From: Basidiobolus meristosporus CBS 931.73
Lineage: Eukaryota; Basidiobolomycota; Basidiobolomycetes; Basidiobolales; Basidiobolaceae
DNA length: 64,000 nucleotides
Reading direction: 5' to 3'
NCBI GenBank assembly: GCA_002104905.1
Contig: MCFE01000042.1
Coordinates: 124,001 to 188,000 of the forward strand
The notes under the pieces are model-generated. The model was given only the letters and a program-made list of their open reading frames with translations, ran no database searches and had not been told where the DNA came from. Positions within the stretch are counted from its first letter, which is position 1; each line of letters starts with the position of its first letter. This document shows positions 40,063-52,930 of this stretch, piece by piece. Position numbers and translations under genes: made by a program.

Positions 40063-41965
40063 TTGAAAGATGATGACACTTGAGCTCCTGAGCGGGGATT
40101 TTATTCGTAGCAAGTTTGCCCTTCGGAGTCATCTTTTCTCAAGGGATCATAAAGTTAGATGATTACACTAGGCTAAATGAAGTGCTTTTTCTGGATAATG
40201 ACTCCATAAGGCTTGTGTATTACTAATAACTACAAATGCCTGTGTTCTATGTGTGTCTTCACTAATTGATTGTCTCAAATCCACCGGCCTTGATAAGCAC
40301 ATGGCAGTAAATGAGAAATATGCTGGCGAAGCTCATATGTGTAACCTGTTCAACAAGATGCTTCGCTATAGTTGGCTATTTCAGTTGGCAATTTGCTAAT
40401 CAAAACAATCGCCCTACCAGCCTGTTGAGCAGCCCAAACAAGGAAAACAATCGTCTTGGCGCGAAATGAATGATCCACGCTAATGGAAAGGATCATCAGC
40501 TCTTGTGGTTCCATGGACTAACCTTTAGATAGTTTAATTGATGAAATACTATATGGGTTCGGGTAGCTAAATGTGAGCCAAATATTCTCGAAGATCACTG
40601 ACAATCCCGATCAGATTCCATCGTCAGATTCAAATCGTTCTTCATGGAGGATGCAACCACGTGCTAAATAGGGCTCAGCCGAAGTGTGCTGTGGATGATT
40701 AATACAGCTGATATGACTAACGGTACTTTACCCGGTAGAGGCAAGGAATGTGCGCCATATTGGTTTCGGAAAAGCTGATTCGTCGGGAAAACGTCAATAA
40801 TGAGTTCAACCACAGCTGCCAAGAATTACTGGTTGGAAAATGACCAAAGTAAATCTCAGTTCCTTTAGCTCGAGGTGGGTAGCATTTTGCATCAACGAAC
40901 TAAAGCCATCGCATTTTGCTTGATTGGTAATATGGAAATAGGGCGGTGGATGACACTACTTGATCGTTACTCTCCAGAACCATGGCAACAATTACGCGAG
41001 CATTGCTAATAGTATTGTGCCAGTATGATCATATGGATTGTTCATTACTGGTGACCAATCCAATGACCTGGCTAATTGCTCTTGTAGCTATCTGGGATTG
41101 CAAAGTTGTCCGCTATCATGGATCAATGACATCAGTGGTACCATCAGATCCTGCATCAGCCAAAAAAAGTTGTTTCCAAAGTGTGGTTACACAGGACTGT
41201 TGCACCCACATCCGAGGTTTAATCTCGGGTTAGATTACAGAGAAGATCAATGCCATATTGAGAATAGCTATGTCTGCCAGGTATTAAATTTGCGGATATT
41301 TGGGCTTGTATCTCGACGATGCCTTCCAATATTTCACCAAATAAAATATTGAAGAGCATGGGAGAGTAATCCTATAGGAGAGCTTTGCCCGGGAAAATAT
41401 ACCGTCTGTTGTGACGGTCCTGGTCTCTACCAAGTAGTGGCGTCGAGATGTCCTTGCGTGAGTAAGTTGCAATCATAGGTAACAGCTACATATGGTTGTT
41501 TCGCCCCAATCTGGCTCTTATGCGAGCCTTAACGTGTTAATGAGTTAATATAGGAATCCGGTGGATGATTGAACATAGTCTCAGCAGAGGTCCCTTGTCT
41601 GTAGCCAGTTATGCCTAGAAATACCTGGAATAATTATATTAGCTCTTCGGTTAAGTTCTGCGACTCTGTAGCACCAAGTAATCTTAGCTAGGGGAAGCAA
41701 AATCCCTCTGGAGAATCTTGTCGAATCTATTCTAGAATAAGCATGGTCGCGGTAACTGATTTGTCAAATGGTAAGAGGATGGCTGGTAGCTGATGCACTT
41801 GCCTTTTCAGTTCATTCAAATCGCGGTGTTGACGATTCCTGAGGAGGACTACGGAATCCATTCAAGGACGCTCCACTCAAACCAAATCAAGACAAAGCGT
41901 GGGCACCACTAACACCATTCTCTCAAAAGTTGGCATATTACTTGTCAGGAGATTGCAGCATCATG
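40063..41965. other. 1.9-kb spacer upstream of the NRPS-PKS
   Basis: No supported gene. Several short ORFs (for example 40,982-41,352) lack protein-like composition or known motifs. The region separates the minus-strand monooxygenase from the plus-strand synthetase and must hold both promoters. Confidence 0.45.
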
Positions 41966-41973
41966 TATATAAA
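41966..41973 (+). promoter_or_regulatory. TATA box of the NRPS-PKS gene
   Basis: TATATAAA lies 65-72 nt upstream of the ATG at 42038. This argues that the start is 42038 rather than the in-frame ATG at 41963, which overlaps the box. Confidence 0.5.
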
Positions 41974-42037
41974 TAACGCTTCAGACAATGCTGCATGTCA
42001 GTATACATCTTCAATTCCGCTCTACAAATATACAAGC

Positions 42038-45000
42038 ATGCCGTCTGTTAACACCGAGGCAAAACACTACCAGTTTACCGTTGAGGAGAAGCGCCTTTGG
42101 GTCAGATGGAAGGTGTACGGGGAGGCTGGCACTGGGAATACCCCTATTGTCCAATACATCAACGGAAAGCTCGATGTTGATAGGTTTCTCGATGCAATTG
42201 CAGCGGCAGTGGCCCAGTTCAATGCACTCCAACTTTACTGTGTGGAGGCCGAAGATGGAACTGGCGCTTTTGTCAAATGCTCTGAAGAGGAGCTTCTGAG
42301 CCGCTCGTTTGTTGGCTATCATGACTTTTCCCAGGATGAAAATCCTGAGGTTTCTGCTCGCGATTTTGCGTGTGGTTTTGTTGGCAAGGGCTTCAATATA
42401 GAGAAATTTCCCTTACACGAGCATGCGCTTATCAAGTATGACGATGACAAATACATGTATGCCACTCATTTTGCGCATATTATTATCGATGGAAGATCGT
42501 GGAGATTGTTTGCATCTCTACTATCAGCTATCTACCAGACGGATCCCGAGGCTGGTTTATCCTCGCAAGTTGGCTGTTTCAGCAAGTATGCAGATCGAGA
42601 GGACTACCGCAGATTGACGGAGGGCTATAGAGATGCCAAAGCTCAACTTGACGAGAAATCCTCTGTTCATTGGGAAAAAACCCTGAAGGATGCCAAATTT
42701 TTACTAGACTTTTCGAACAGACTGCCAACTAGAAGCAGTCATCAAGGGAGCGTAAACTCTGGGACACGTTTGCGACAAAAAATCCCTAGAAAACTCTCGG
42801 AGTCCATGGATAGTTTCGCTAGAGCTGAGAGTACTACCTTCTTCTGTATCTTTGCCACAGCAGTGAACGTTCTCCTCTATCGCTACTTTGGTCAAGACGA
42901 CATAACAATTGCGTATGCAGTAGATGCCAGACCGATAAAGCAGAGCCAATTCATGAGCTTATTGGATGGATTCTGTGTCAATGACATGCTTCTTCGAACC
43001 CAAATCGATCCAGGATTAACCTTCCGGAAACTCTGCCAACAGGTATCTGCTCAGCGCTGGGAGGATCGTAGACATCAATACTATCCGCTCATAGATGAGA
43101 TCATGCCCCAGGTTCGAAAGCAATACCCAGACTTGGAAGGCAGCTTTTCCAACATCATGATCACGCAATCACCTCTTCACAGAAATGTCTTGCAGCTAGG
43201 CTCGGGGATTCGATGCGACCCCGATGAGAATGAAATCACCTACGAAGATACCAATTACGATCTGACATTCATTATTGATGAGCATGACTTTAAGTATGGT
43301 GCGGGAGCTGTCGAGTATACTTTGTTCTACCGAAACTCAAAAGTTTGACCCCGAGTTTTCTCGAAGGATGTCCGAGAACCTAATTACGCTGCTAGAAAGC
43401 GTCTTTGGGGAAAAGGGCGAGCTGGATACACCAATTAGCCATTCATCAATTCTATGCAAGAAGGAGATTCAGCTGCTCCAGTCTTGGAATAATACACATA
43501 AAGCAGAGTATGTTGACGGAAAGACTATTCTGGAGCCTATCCGTAGCCAAGTACGAAAGAACCCAACCGCGCTGGCTTTGATCAGCGATGAGGAGAATTT
43601 AACTTACGGGGAGCTGTGGAACGGGGCAAATCAGCTGGCCAGACATCTAATAGACCTGATGGTTAAGCCCGAGACTCTTGTCTGTATGTTGATGAGCCGT
43701 TCAGTCCACGCGTTCGTCACCACTATTGGCATACTCAATTCAGGCGCAGCTTACCTGCCAGTCGACCCAGCCTACCCTATTGATCGAATTGAGTTCATGC
43801 TGGAAGAATCGGAGTCGAAATACATGGTGACCGAAAGAAAGTTATACGAGAGTAGCGACCGCCTTCGTTCTTTGATTGACAGCTTCCCGGGCGTGGTTGT
43901 ATTCTATGACGATCCAGCCTGGCGAGATACCGTTTCTGAGCAAGAGCTGGAGCCCATTGCCAACCCGGACAACCTTGCCTATGTTATTTTTACTTCGGGG
44001 TCAACCGGAAAGGTATGAACATATAATCCACCATCTCGAAAAACTTACTAAAATGATTCACCTAGCCCAAGGGTGTGATGATGGCCCACTCATCCCTACG
44101 AAACTTGGCACGATGCTATGCGAATGCCTTTCAGATTGACGACACAGCGAGAGTGCTGCAGTTCAGTTCGATTTGCTTTGATGCAACTGTGGGCGACTGG
44201 GCCAGTGCTTTTAGCTCCGGTGGGGCATTGGTGGTTGTCAACTCGGCTGCCCATCTAGTTGGCTCTGGTTTCATGGATACAGTCTATCGTCACAAAGTGA
44301 CATATTGCCTCATTCCCACCTCAATGCTGAACACCTTCCCAGAGGAAGAGGTGTATAAGCTAGCGAGCATGAGAGCCCTCTCGATCGGAGCTGAGCCTCC
44401 CAACCTACAACTGATGACCCGTTGGAAAGATCACGGATTTATGCTGATGAATTCGTATGGCCCTACGGAGACTTGTGTGATTGCAAATACCACTCAATTT
44501 ACTGGTGAGAAGCATTACGCTTGCATAGGAAAGCTACTGCCAAATTACCAAGCGTTTATGCTGGATAATAATCAGCAAGTGTTGCCAGCGGGAATCATTG
44601 GCGAAATGTGCATCGCCGGTGCCGGTCTTGCTCGAGGATTTATTAACCAGCCTGTTCTGACAGATCAACTCTACCCTACTGTTGATTTGGCAGGGTTTGG
44701 TCCGGTGAGAGTCTATCGCAGCGGAGATGTTGCTTTATTCCATGATGATGGCGAGGTTCAATTCATCGGACGGATTGATTTCCAGGTGAAAATCCGCGGA
44801 TTCCGCATAGAGCTGGGAGAAATCGAGAACAACATCCGACAACAAAGCGCGGTTGATGTCAAGGATGCAGTAGTAATGGCACAGGACGACAAAATGGGGA
44901 TCAAGCGATTGGTTGGCTACGTTGTACTCGAACCACACCAGAAGGAGCAGGAGCATAAAGCCCTAGCGTCCAAGATCCGTCAGGAGCTGAAGCGCCTGGT

Positions 45001-48000
45001 CCCACCGCACATGGTTCCGAGTCACATTCTGATCATGCAGGAGTTTCCTGTCTCTCCTAACGGGAAAATCGAGCGCAAGTTATTCCCAAATCCGGTGGCA
45101 AATATCTCGGAGAACGACTTGAATGAAGCATGGTCGAATACTGCCTCCGAATCCAGTGATCAGAAGTCAAGTCTTCAGGCTAGGTTAGAGAAACTCTTCG
45201 CCCAACTACTTGATCTGGACCATATTGGCGTGAACGAAAACTTCTTTGACTTGGGCGCGAATTCCCTGCTTATTGTGAAGGCCCATTCTATCATCAAGAA
45301 GATAGATAAATTTGCAAACTTCTCGCTAGTACACTTATTCAAGTATCCCTCCATTCATGCGCTAGCTCAACATCTCGAGGAGAATTCAACCAAGAAACCC
45401 CAACCAGTCGAGCGTGACAGTAAGGATGAGATAAGCAATTTGGAAGCTGGCAACGAGGGGCAGTCCATACATTTGGATGAAATCGCTATTATTGGTATAT
45501 CCTGCCGCGCTCCTGGTGCAGATAACCATGAACAGTTCTGGGAAAATCTTCGTAACGGTGAAGAGAGCATTTCGTTCTATACGAATGAGGAGCTTCTAGC
45601 AGCCGGTGTTTCCCCTGCGGAGTTGAGCAATCCAAACTATGTGAAAGCACTTGGCGCTATGAATCCAGAATCCATTCAAACTTTTGATGCTGACTTTTTC
45701 GGAATGGCTCCACGGGAGGTATTGGTGACTGACCCCCAACAAAGAATCTTCTTGGAGTGCAGCTGGGAGGCATTGGAGAACGCTGGGTACAACTCGGCAG
45801 GCTATACAGGGAAAGTCGGCGTTTACGCCGGTGTCGGTATAAACCACTATCTCCATAACTATATCTTGCCACAAGAAGATTTGGTGCAAGATATGGGTGC
45901 CTATCCAGTCATGATAGGTAACTCTCCCGATTTTCTAGCTACTCGAGTTGCCTATAAACTTGCCCTTCGTGGTCCTGCTATCACCGTTCAAACAGCTTGT
46001 TCAACCTCACTTGTTGCTGTTCATCAAGCCAAGAATGCCATACGCAACGGTGAATGTGACATGGCCCTGGCAGGTGGAGTTTCATTGGGATCATTGGAAA
46101 AAAGCGGTTATGTATATCGTGAGGGAATGGTTGCTTCGCCCGACGGACATTGTAGGGCCTTTGACCAAAACTCCAAAGGCACTGTTCTGGGACAAGGGTG
46201 CGGTGTCGTACTCCTAAAATCGTTAGCTAAAGCGATTGCAGATAAAGACAACATATATGCTGTACTGAAGGGCTCTGGAGTCAACAACGATGGTTCCCTC
46301 AAAGTTGGCTTCACTGCGCCTAGTGTTCAGATGCAGGCGAGTGCCATCACTAGCGCACACCAGGATGCTAAAGTTAGCCCTAAAGACATTTCTTACGTCG
46401 AAACTCATGGTACCGGCACCATTGTTGGTGATGTTATCGAGCTGGAGGCCCTGAATGATGCTTTCACCAACAATCAAGTGGCACACCATGAGCGATATTG
46501 TGCGATCACGTCCGTCAAGACCAACATTGGTCATACCGATTCTGCTGCTGGTGTAATTGGTCTTATCAAGGTGTCACTGGCATTGTACAATGAGTACATA
46601 CCTCCCCATCTCCATTTCAGGGAGCCGAATGCCCAAGTAGATTGGGCTAACAGCCCATTTTATGTGAATACAAAATTGACTCCTTGGAAGAGAACCGAGG
46701 GAGTGCCTCGTATTGCAGGAATTAGTTCATTCGGAATGGGAGGGACCAACGCTCATGCTATTCTGAGTGAATCACCAGTATCGATCAGCAAGGAAACGTC
46801 GGATTCCAAACTCCCTTGGTATCTACTGAACATATCCGCCTTCAACGACTGGTCTTTGAAAGAAAATACCAAGAACCTTGTAAGTTGGGTTCGTTCTCAA
46901 CAAGGAGTCAGGTGGGACTTGAAAGATATTGCTTGCACGTTGGCCATCCATCGGTCACAATTTCCGAAGAGACAGGCATTGCTAGTTCAAAATATCTCCG
47001 AACTAACCAGCCTAGATGAAAGTGGTCTAAGCGATAGAATAGTTTCCACCCCGAGAAAGAATGGACTATCCACCACCAATTCATTGGCCAGCCTGAAGGA
47101 AGTCACCGAGAAAGACAAGCATACTGTCTTCCTGTTACCTGGACAAGGTTCACAATACATATCAATGGGCCGAGATTTGTATAAGCACTACAAAACGTTT
47201 GCTAGTGTTATCGACGAATGTCTGCAATATGCAAACGATTTTAATGAGAGCTTACATCTCTCAGATATATTTTTCAATGCAACCGACCCTGAGACGATAC
47301 AGCTTCACGGAAATATGTCAGCCATTGATGTTCATCGTCGAGTATGCCCTGGCCAAAACCCTTGAATCTTGGGGGATACAGCCAGACAGCATGATTGGGC
47401 ACAGCCTCGGCGAGTATGTAGCCGCGTGCTTATCGGGAGTCTTTACACTAGAAGATGCTCTTAAAGTAGTGATATTCCGTGGTGCATTAATGAACTCACT
47501 ACAGTCGGATAGTGCTATGTTGAGTGTTCGTTCATCTGAGGTTGATTTAGAAGCCCATATCGAGAGAATTGGAAGAGAGCGGTTCGACTATGCGGTGAAA
47601 AACTCCCAGGAGCATTGGGTGATAGCTGGTGAGGCAAAGGATATAGAGAACTTGCAGATTTCATTATCCACCGCTTCTATTTCTTGTCGACTATTGAAAA
47701 CCAGCCATGGATTCCATTCCAGATTTATGAATCCTTTGCTGGATTCGTTCTCGCTGTTCTTATCTAGTATTCCTCTGAATGAACCGAAAGTCCCCTTTGT
47801 CTCCTGTGTCTCTGGCACATGGATTACTGGTGTGGACGCTACTAGGGTTAGCTACTGGGTTGAGCATCTTCGTAATCAATGTCGTTTCGGGGAGGCTGCA
47901 CAGTTTTTACTCAAGAATCAACATTCAGAAACTGTGTTCATAGAGGTTGGCCCTGGAAGAGGCCTAAGTACATTGATCAAGGTAAACGCCATCCAATTGA

Positions 48001-49541
48001 ATGTCAGCCATGTTACAACGCCGGAGGTCACAACTATCACCACAATGCCTGCACCGTCTACTGCACCAGTTGCTGCCAAAAAAGCGGAAGACTCTGAGAC
48101 CTTTGCAGTGGTCAAGGCCCTGGCTCAGCTCTGGAGTGAAGGCCTTCAAGTGAGATGGGATGTATACTACTCGTTGAAGGAATCGCCATCGCAAAAGGTT
48201 CCGCTTCCTTCCTATGCATTTGATCGCAAACGTCATATGCTGAAGAAAGCCAGAGCCTCTTTCACCTCTGTTGCAACAGTCGATATCAAGGCCAATCAAG
48301 AAAGACCTAGTATCCCTATTCCTGAGGATTCCATTCTTGAACAGATCACGCCCACTGAAGAGATGATTCAGAAAGTCTGGCAAAGCTTCTTGTATTTGGA
48401 TTCCCCACCATCGGTCGAATCTGATTACTTTGAGCTTGGAGGGGACTCCATGATGGCAGTTCAGCTTGTTGGGAAAATATCTGAGCTTTTTCCTGGAGTG
48501 GATCTAGGAATACATGCCTTATTGAGGAATCCCACCATCAAGGGATTAGCAAAGGTCATTGACTCAATGACCATCTCAAATGCCAGCAATGGGGATGATA
48601 CAGCAGCCGAGTCAAATGTAAACGACTCCACCTCGACACTTCGGACCATTAATCTCTCAAGCTCGAACGATGAGATATTGGTTCAATTGAAGAACGGCCT
48701 TGGAAATCCCGTGTTCTTGGTTCATCCAGTGGGGGGAGACATCTTTGGCTTCCGCTCCCTGATCAATCAGCTTGCAAGTAACATTACTGTCTATGCCTTC
48801 CGGGCACCCTTCTTTACGGAGTCTCGCAAATCTCCTTATGCAGACGTCAAGGAAATGGCTGCGGCTTATGTGCAGCTTTTGCTATCAAAGTTGGACGCAA
48901 ACTCTCGACAAAATATCCATTTGGGAGGTCACTCAATGGGCGGCGTAGTTGTGTATGAGATGGTTCAGCAATTGAATTCTTTGGGCTGCAATGTCAGCAG
49001 AATCATACTATTAGATCCTCCGCTTAATCCTGTCTCTTCGAGTGTTTTAGCAAGATCCTACTTTATGCCTGTGCTTGAGGACCCAGTCGATATAGCGGAG
49101 TATATATTCGGCCATCGAGTTAACCTTCCACCGGATGATAGAGCAGAGCTGGCTCACCTGCCGCTCACGGTTGCTATCTCAAAAGTATGCTCATTACTCT
49201 CCCGTGATATAGAGACGCTCGGCTTGAAGAAGTTGAGCGGATTGTCACCGGATGTTGTACTTTCTATTGGACGCACATGGGCCCATCATTACCTCATCAT
49301 GCGAGACTATCAACCTGAACCGATTCCGTTTAGAGAAAAGAATCGAGAGAATATTGTTCTGTATATCAAGAATTCTGAGGCAGACGGGTATTTCCCAACC
49401 TACGCCCATGTTGCATATCAAGATGCCATGCTCAGCGGTGGCTTCGATTTTAGACTTGTTCAGGTCCCTGGGAGTCATCAAACAATGCTGCTGGATCCAA
49501 ATGTCCAGTACATTGCTGCCGCTATCGTCCAATTTCTATGA
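42038..49541 (+). pseudogene. Hybrid NRPS-PKS, C-A-T-KS-AT-T-TE, with two frame breaks
   Basis: One gene of about 2,480 codons with one 53-nt intron (44013-44065) inside the FTSGSTGKPKG motif. Domains: condensation to about residue 436 (active-site motif reads AHIIIDG, the first His being Ala); adenylation about 480-1000 (NSYGPTE, YRSGD, RIDFQVKIRGFRIELGE, NGKIERK); carrier (DLGANSLL); ketosynthase about 1128-1560 (TACSTS, ETHGTGT, NIGHTDSAAG); acyltransferase (GHSLGEY); carrier (LGGDSMMAV); thioesterase (GHSMGG, final GSHQTM). It should load an amino acid, extend it once with a malonyl-type unit without reduction, and release by hydrolysis or cyclisation. Single extra bases at about 43344 (end of C) and about 47311 (within AT) break the frame, so as written no full protein is made. 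The order is bacterial-like, unlike common fungal PKS-NRPS. Pseudogene or sequence error remains open. Confidence 0.85.
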
Positions 49542-51178
49542 GAATTTAAGAATCCATTGCAAGCCACATCAACAAAAATCGGATCAATAAAAAAATCCCA
49601 TTACCATGTGTTTCAGTTGAGGATTTTGGAACACACATCTGAAAATTCGAAGTGACGAAATAGAGTTAATATCTGATGATGGAATATATATAACCAACAT
49701 TAACTATAATCATTCGCTAAAGTTGTACGCTTTTCAATAAAAATGCCACGTCTCGCTATACCTATTCCATCGAAAGTTATTTTAATAGATGTCACAAAAA
49801 ACAGGGGATATAACATTTATGTGCCAAATGATAGTAAATATTTGTGGAAACAAAAGTTAGATCGTGGGGTAGTAACATTTAGGTACCTGCGGACCAGGGC
49901 TCATATTTTTCAAGATGATAGCAAAACAAGTCTGGGAAACAAAAACCAAAGGGTCTTGACAATATAGTGGCAAAGATTTGTAACTGGTAAACTTCCTTTT
50001 CAAAAGCCCCCAAACTTTACACATATGCTCTTGATACAGTCAGGAAGAGATCGTTAAGCCACCTCCACTTACATTAGCCAAATAGCTTTATGCATGTGGA
50101 AAGCCTTAGTGACGCAATTCTGTTAGGTGATTGAGATATGGAAAGAACATAATCCAAACGATATTGATATGACTATTCAACACGGACATACGAGTCTACC
50201 AGAAGTCTCACCTCATAAATACTGAAGAAACCCGCTCATTTGCAGAGCTCTCTGATGGCCTGTGACGAATCATAGCGCCATGAGTACATATTGTCTAAGT
50301 CGGAGTGATTACTGTCAAAGCCTATTTTTTTAGGTTGGGAATTCATGCATTCTCCGATCATTAACCTCATGATAAGAACTCGTCTCTCCTCTAGTATTCT
50401 TTACTTACCAGAGATGCTCCACCTGATTAACCATTTCCAAAGCAGAAAGTACGTGGCTATCATTACTTGAAAGCTATGTTTGGTGGATTCAATCTAATTG
50501 CGGATAATGACGATCATCGCAGTGTAGTCTAAGCCTGATATATTGGGCTTAATAGCTCACGGATATATTCCCATTTCCATTTTCCAGACGTGCCTTGTAT
50601 ATTTACTTGGGGATTAGTGGTGTGGTACGTATCTTTGATAGCCATCTGTACTTGAGGACCAGCGCCATTGAGTGAGTGTGCATGTGCTTGGACTTACAAC
50701 CAAATCATGTAATGTTGGCTAAGAATTCCACAAAAGGTTCGGGATACTAGTTAGACCACCGAATATACATGACAAAAATTATATTCGAATATTCCGTAAG
50801 TTAGCAACGTCCTTGCCGTTAAACATCCCATCGGGCGACTGAAACGAAACTGATTTGATTTGACATGAAGAGGACATAATAGGTAACTCATAAATGCCTA
50901 ATATGGAGAAATAATCATTCACTTTCTGGTTAAAGTATCGAAGTATTCTTCTTTGGGCGATCAGCGTACCAGCCATGTGGGGTAGATAGGATTAGCTCAG
51001 CTACATCATCAGAATATAGTAACTCAATGGTATTGATTAAGCAATTTGATTGGGATTGGCTTCTGGTTGACCGAATGTTGAGCAGAGCAGAACAATCGAT
51101 GAAACCAATGGAATGATGTATAAATCGGGTGCCCACCGCGCTTAGTTTTACTTGATCTATACCTTCTAATACCTTGTA
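49542..51178. other. 1.6-kb spacer, no gene seen
   Basis: A/T-rich. A 74-codon ORF at 49743-49967 has no recognisable motif. Nothing else could be supported. Confidence 0.45.
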
Positions 51179-52036
51179 ATGGAATCATCAAAACTCTGCC
51201 CTCCCAGTGACTTTGTTAGTCAAGGTGTCACCGAGCTTATGTCTTACGAATCTGCTCTCAGGGCTGGAACCCCTCCATTTCCTGAGCACCTCGCTTCGCT
51301 GGAATAGCATATCACTCGCAGTCGCCAAGCTTCTCGCAACGCTATTCCTCACAGGAAGTCCCTCTCTGGTCTTGTAACACCCGAATTTCATCCTGATGTC
51401 GTCGCTGAGGAAAACCATTTGACTATGGCTCAGATGTTTGACTGGTCTGAATTTCGCAATCCTAAGAACTGGCGTTCAGGTGATCACGAGCTATACTTGA
51501 TGGCATTATACGTCTTGGTTTCCTGTGGCGTAACCGCTTGGGCCGTCCAAGTCATTTCAATCCTCTTGTTACCTGGACTGCTGTATGAACTCATTTCTGC
51601 TCTATTTTTTGTGCCATTATCTATGTGTTTATGCACTGCTTTGGTGCTATTCTTTCTTCATATCGCTTGCGGTGAGGCGGTTAATGAAGTCACCAAACTC
51701 GGTTCCTGGGGTTTCAAGACTAATATCGTAGCTTTTGGTCAAACCTTCTGTCTGGAATTCTTTTGGTCATATGTTTGGATCACCTGAGGTACTGGTATCA
51801 ACTTTAAGCAACAAAAGGTCTTTGATCCCGTTGTCGGTCCTCCCTGTGTCGCCTTGGCTCTTGGTGTTAATGTTTTTGTTAGTGGTGGTATTACTGATGG
51901 ATTTTGTGGTGTCGGTGCCAACCCAGCTAAATTCTTGGGTGTAGTCGTTGCTTCTGGAATCTACCAAGAGTACAGGATCCCTTGCCCGAGGTCTCATGTA
52001 CCGGGTCATGAAGCTGAGTCATCGAAGAAGTGTTAA
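51179..52036 (+). pseudogene. Aquaporin-like (MIP) ORF interrupted by two in-frame stops
   Basis: One frame runs from an ATG at 51179 to a TAA at 52034 (about 285 codons) without any shift, broken only by TAG at about 51303 and TGA at about 51785. The middle and C-terminal parts have six hydrophobic segments. The last third matches the second half of a major intrinsic protein: AFGQTFCLEFFWSYVWI, then GPPCVALALGVNVFVSGGITDG and GANPAKFLG, with a second-loop NPA motif. The first-loop equivalent reads HIACGEAVNEV, where HxxGAxxNPA is expected, so this pore loop is atypical. MIP proteins conduct water or glycerol. The clean frame suggests very recent inactivation, or readthrough; a short product could start at 51425. 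Family call is moderate. Confidence 0.55.
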
Positions 52037-52930
52037 GTCAATTAGAGTATATATATATATTGTGATGTTTATACCATGTATTGTAGACGGCTCTGTGCTT
52101 AGAGCTATATAATTTTGAACATACCTACTCCATAGATGCTATGATAATAACAATAATAACCGCAATATTAAAGTTTCGTTTTTTGCCGTAAGAAGTGATT
52201 TACAGAATCCAGATTTGTAAACTTCAACCATTTATCTGCCTACCATATTTCAAGTGGATTGCGATTTGAATAGGCAACCAGGCTCAAAAACACCAATATG
52301 GTTTCACTCTTGCCTATGTGCTTTAATATCAACTGTCAGGGATATCTGCTCGCGTGCCTTTGTGGCTTATAATTCTACTACTCTTACCACCATGAAAATC
52401 GGTGATCGGAGGGAATGTCATCATGGAGATCTCGAACCAATTATATGCAAAATGGTCAACTACATGATGAAACAGGATCTGTATCAAAGCGACGTTTTCT
52501 TAGATTCACAGATATTCAGAAAAAACTCAAAATCACAAAATTGGAAGGGTCCCAAAGATAGGCCGCAGATGGATTTTGCGCCTTCCAAAAGAAGCAGAGA
52601 TCCGTACAATTTCCATGTTTGGAGAGCGATTTGACAAATTGAGCTTAGTGACTTACCTACTATTTCGGGTCGGTTTTGGTAAACATTTGTCTAGCCATGG
52701 CTCTACAAAATAGAAAGCAAACCCCGGAATGATTCGGAGATACTACCGATTAGCCGCCTCAGTGAAAATTTCCACCGATCCGCATTAGCTATTTTGAGCC
52801 GAGCAACAAGGATCTCGAACAATGGGTGGTGGATATACGTTTAGTAGGACATGGAGCATTTGGGGAAAGACGAGGAATACTTAAACCCGTCTGTGGACCA
52901 GCTTTACACATCAACTACTCAGCTTTTCGA
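52037..52930. promoter_or_regulatory. Upstream region of nitrate reductase
   Basis: No supported gene; a 126-codon ORF (52254-52634) has no motif. The nitrate reductase frame is open back to about 52826 but lacks an ATG there. GATA cores (for example about 52,739 and 52,832) are present, as would be needed for an AreA/NIT2-type nitrogen regulator, but such short sites occur by chance. Confidence 0.3.

Noticed and set aside
43335-43350. Programmed +1 frameshift at GTT TGA C in the NRPS-PKS
   Set aside because: The site superficially recalls antizyme-type shifting at UGA, but a second unrelated break in the same gene makes mutation or sequence error more likely.
49743-49967. 74-codon ORF after the NRPS-PKS
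   Set aside because: No motif, A/T-driven composition and no promoter signal.
52254-52634. 126-codon ORF upstream of nitrate reductase
   Set aside because: No motif or protein-like organisation; probably part of the promoter region.
52822-52930. Upstream extension of nitrate reductase
   Set aside because: The frame is open but has no ATG; the ATG at 52822 is in another frame and no splice site pair was convincing.
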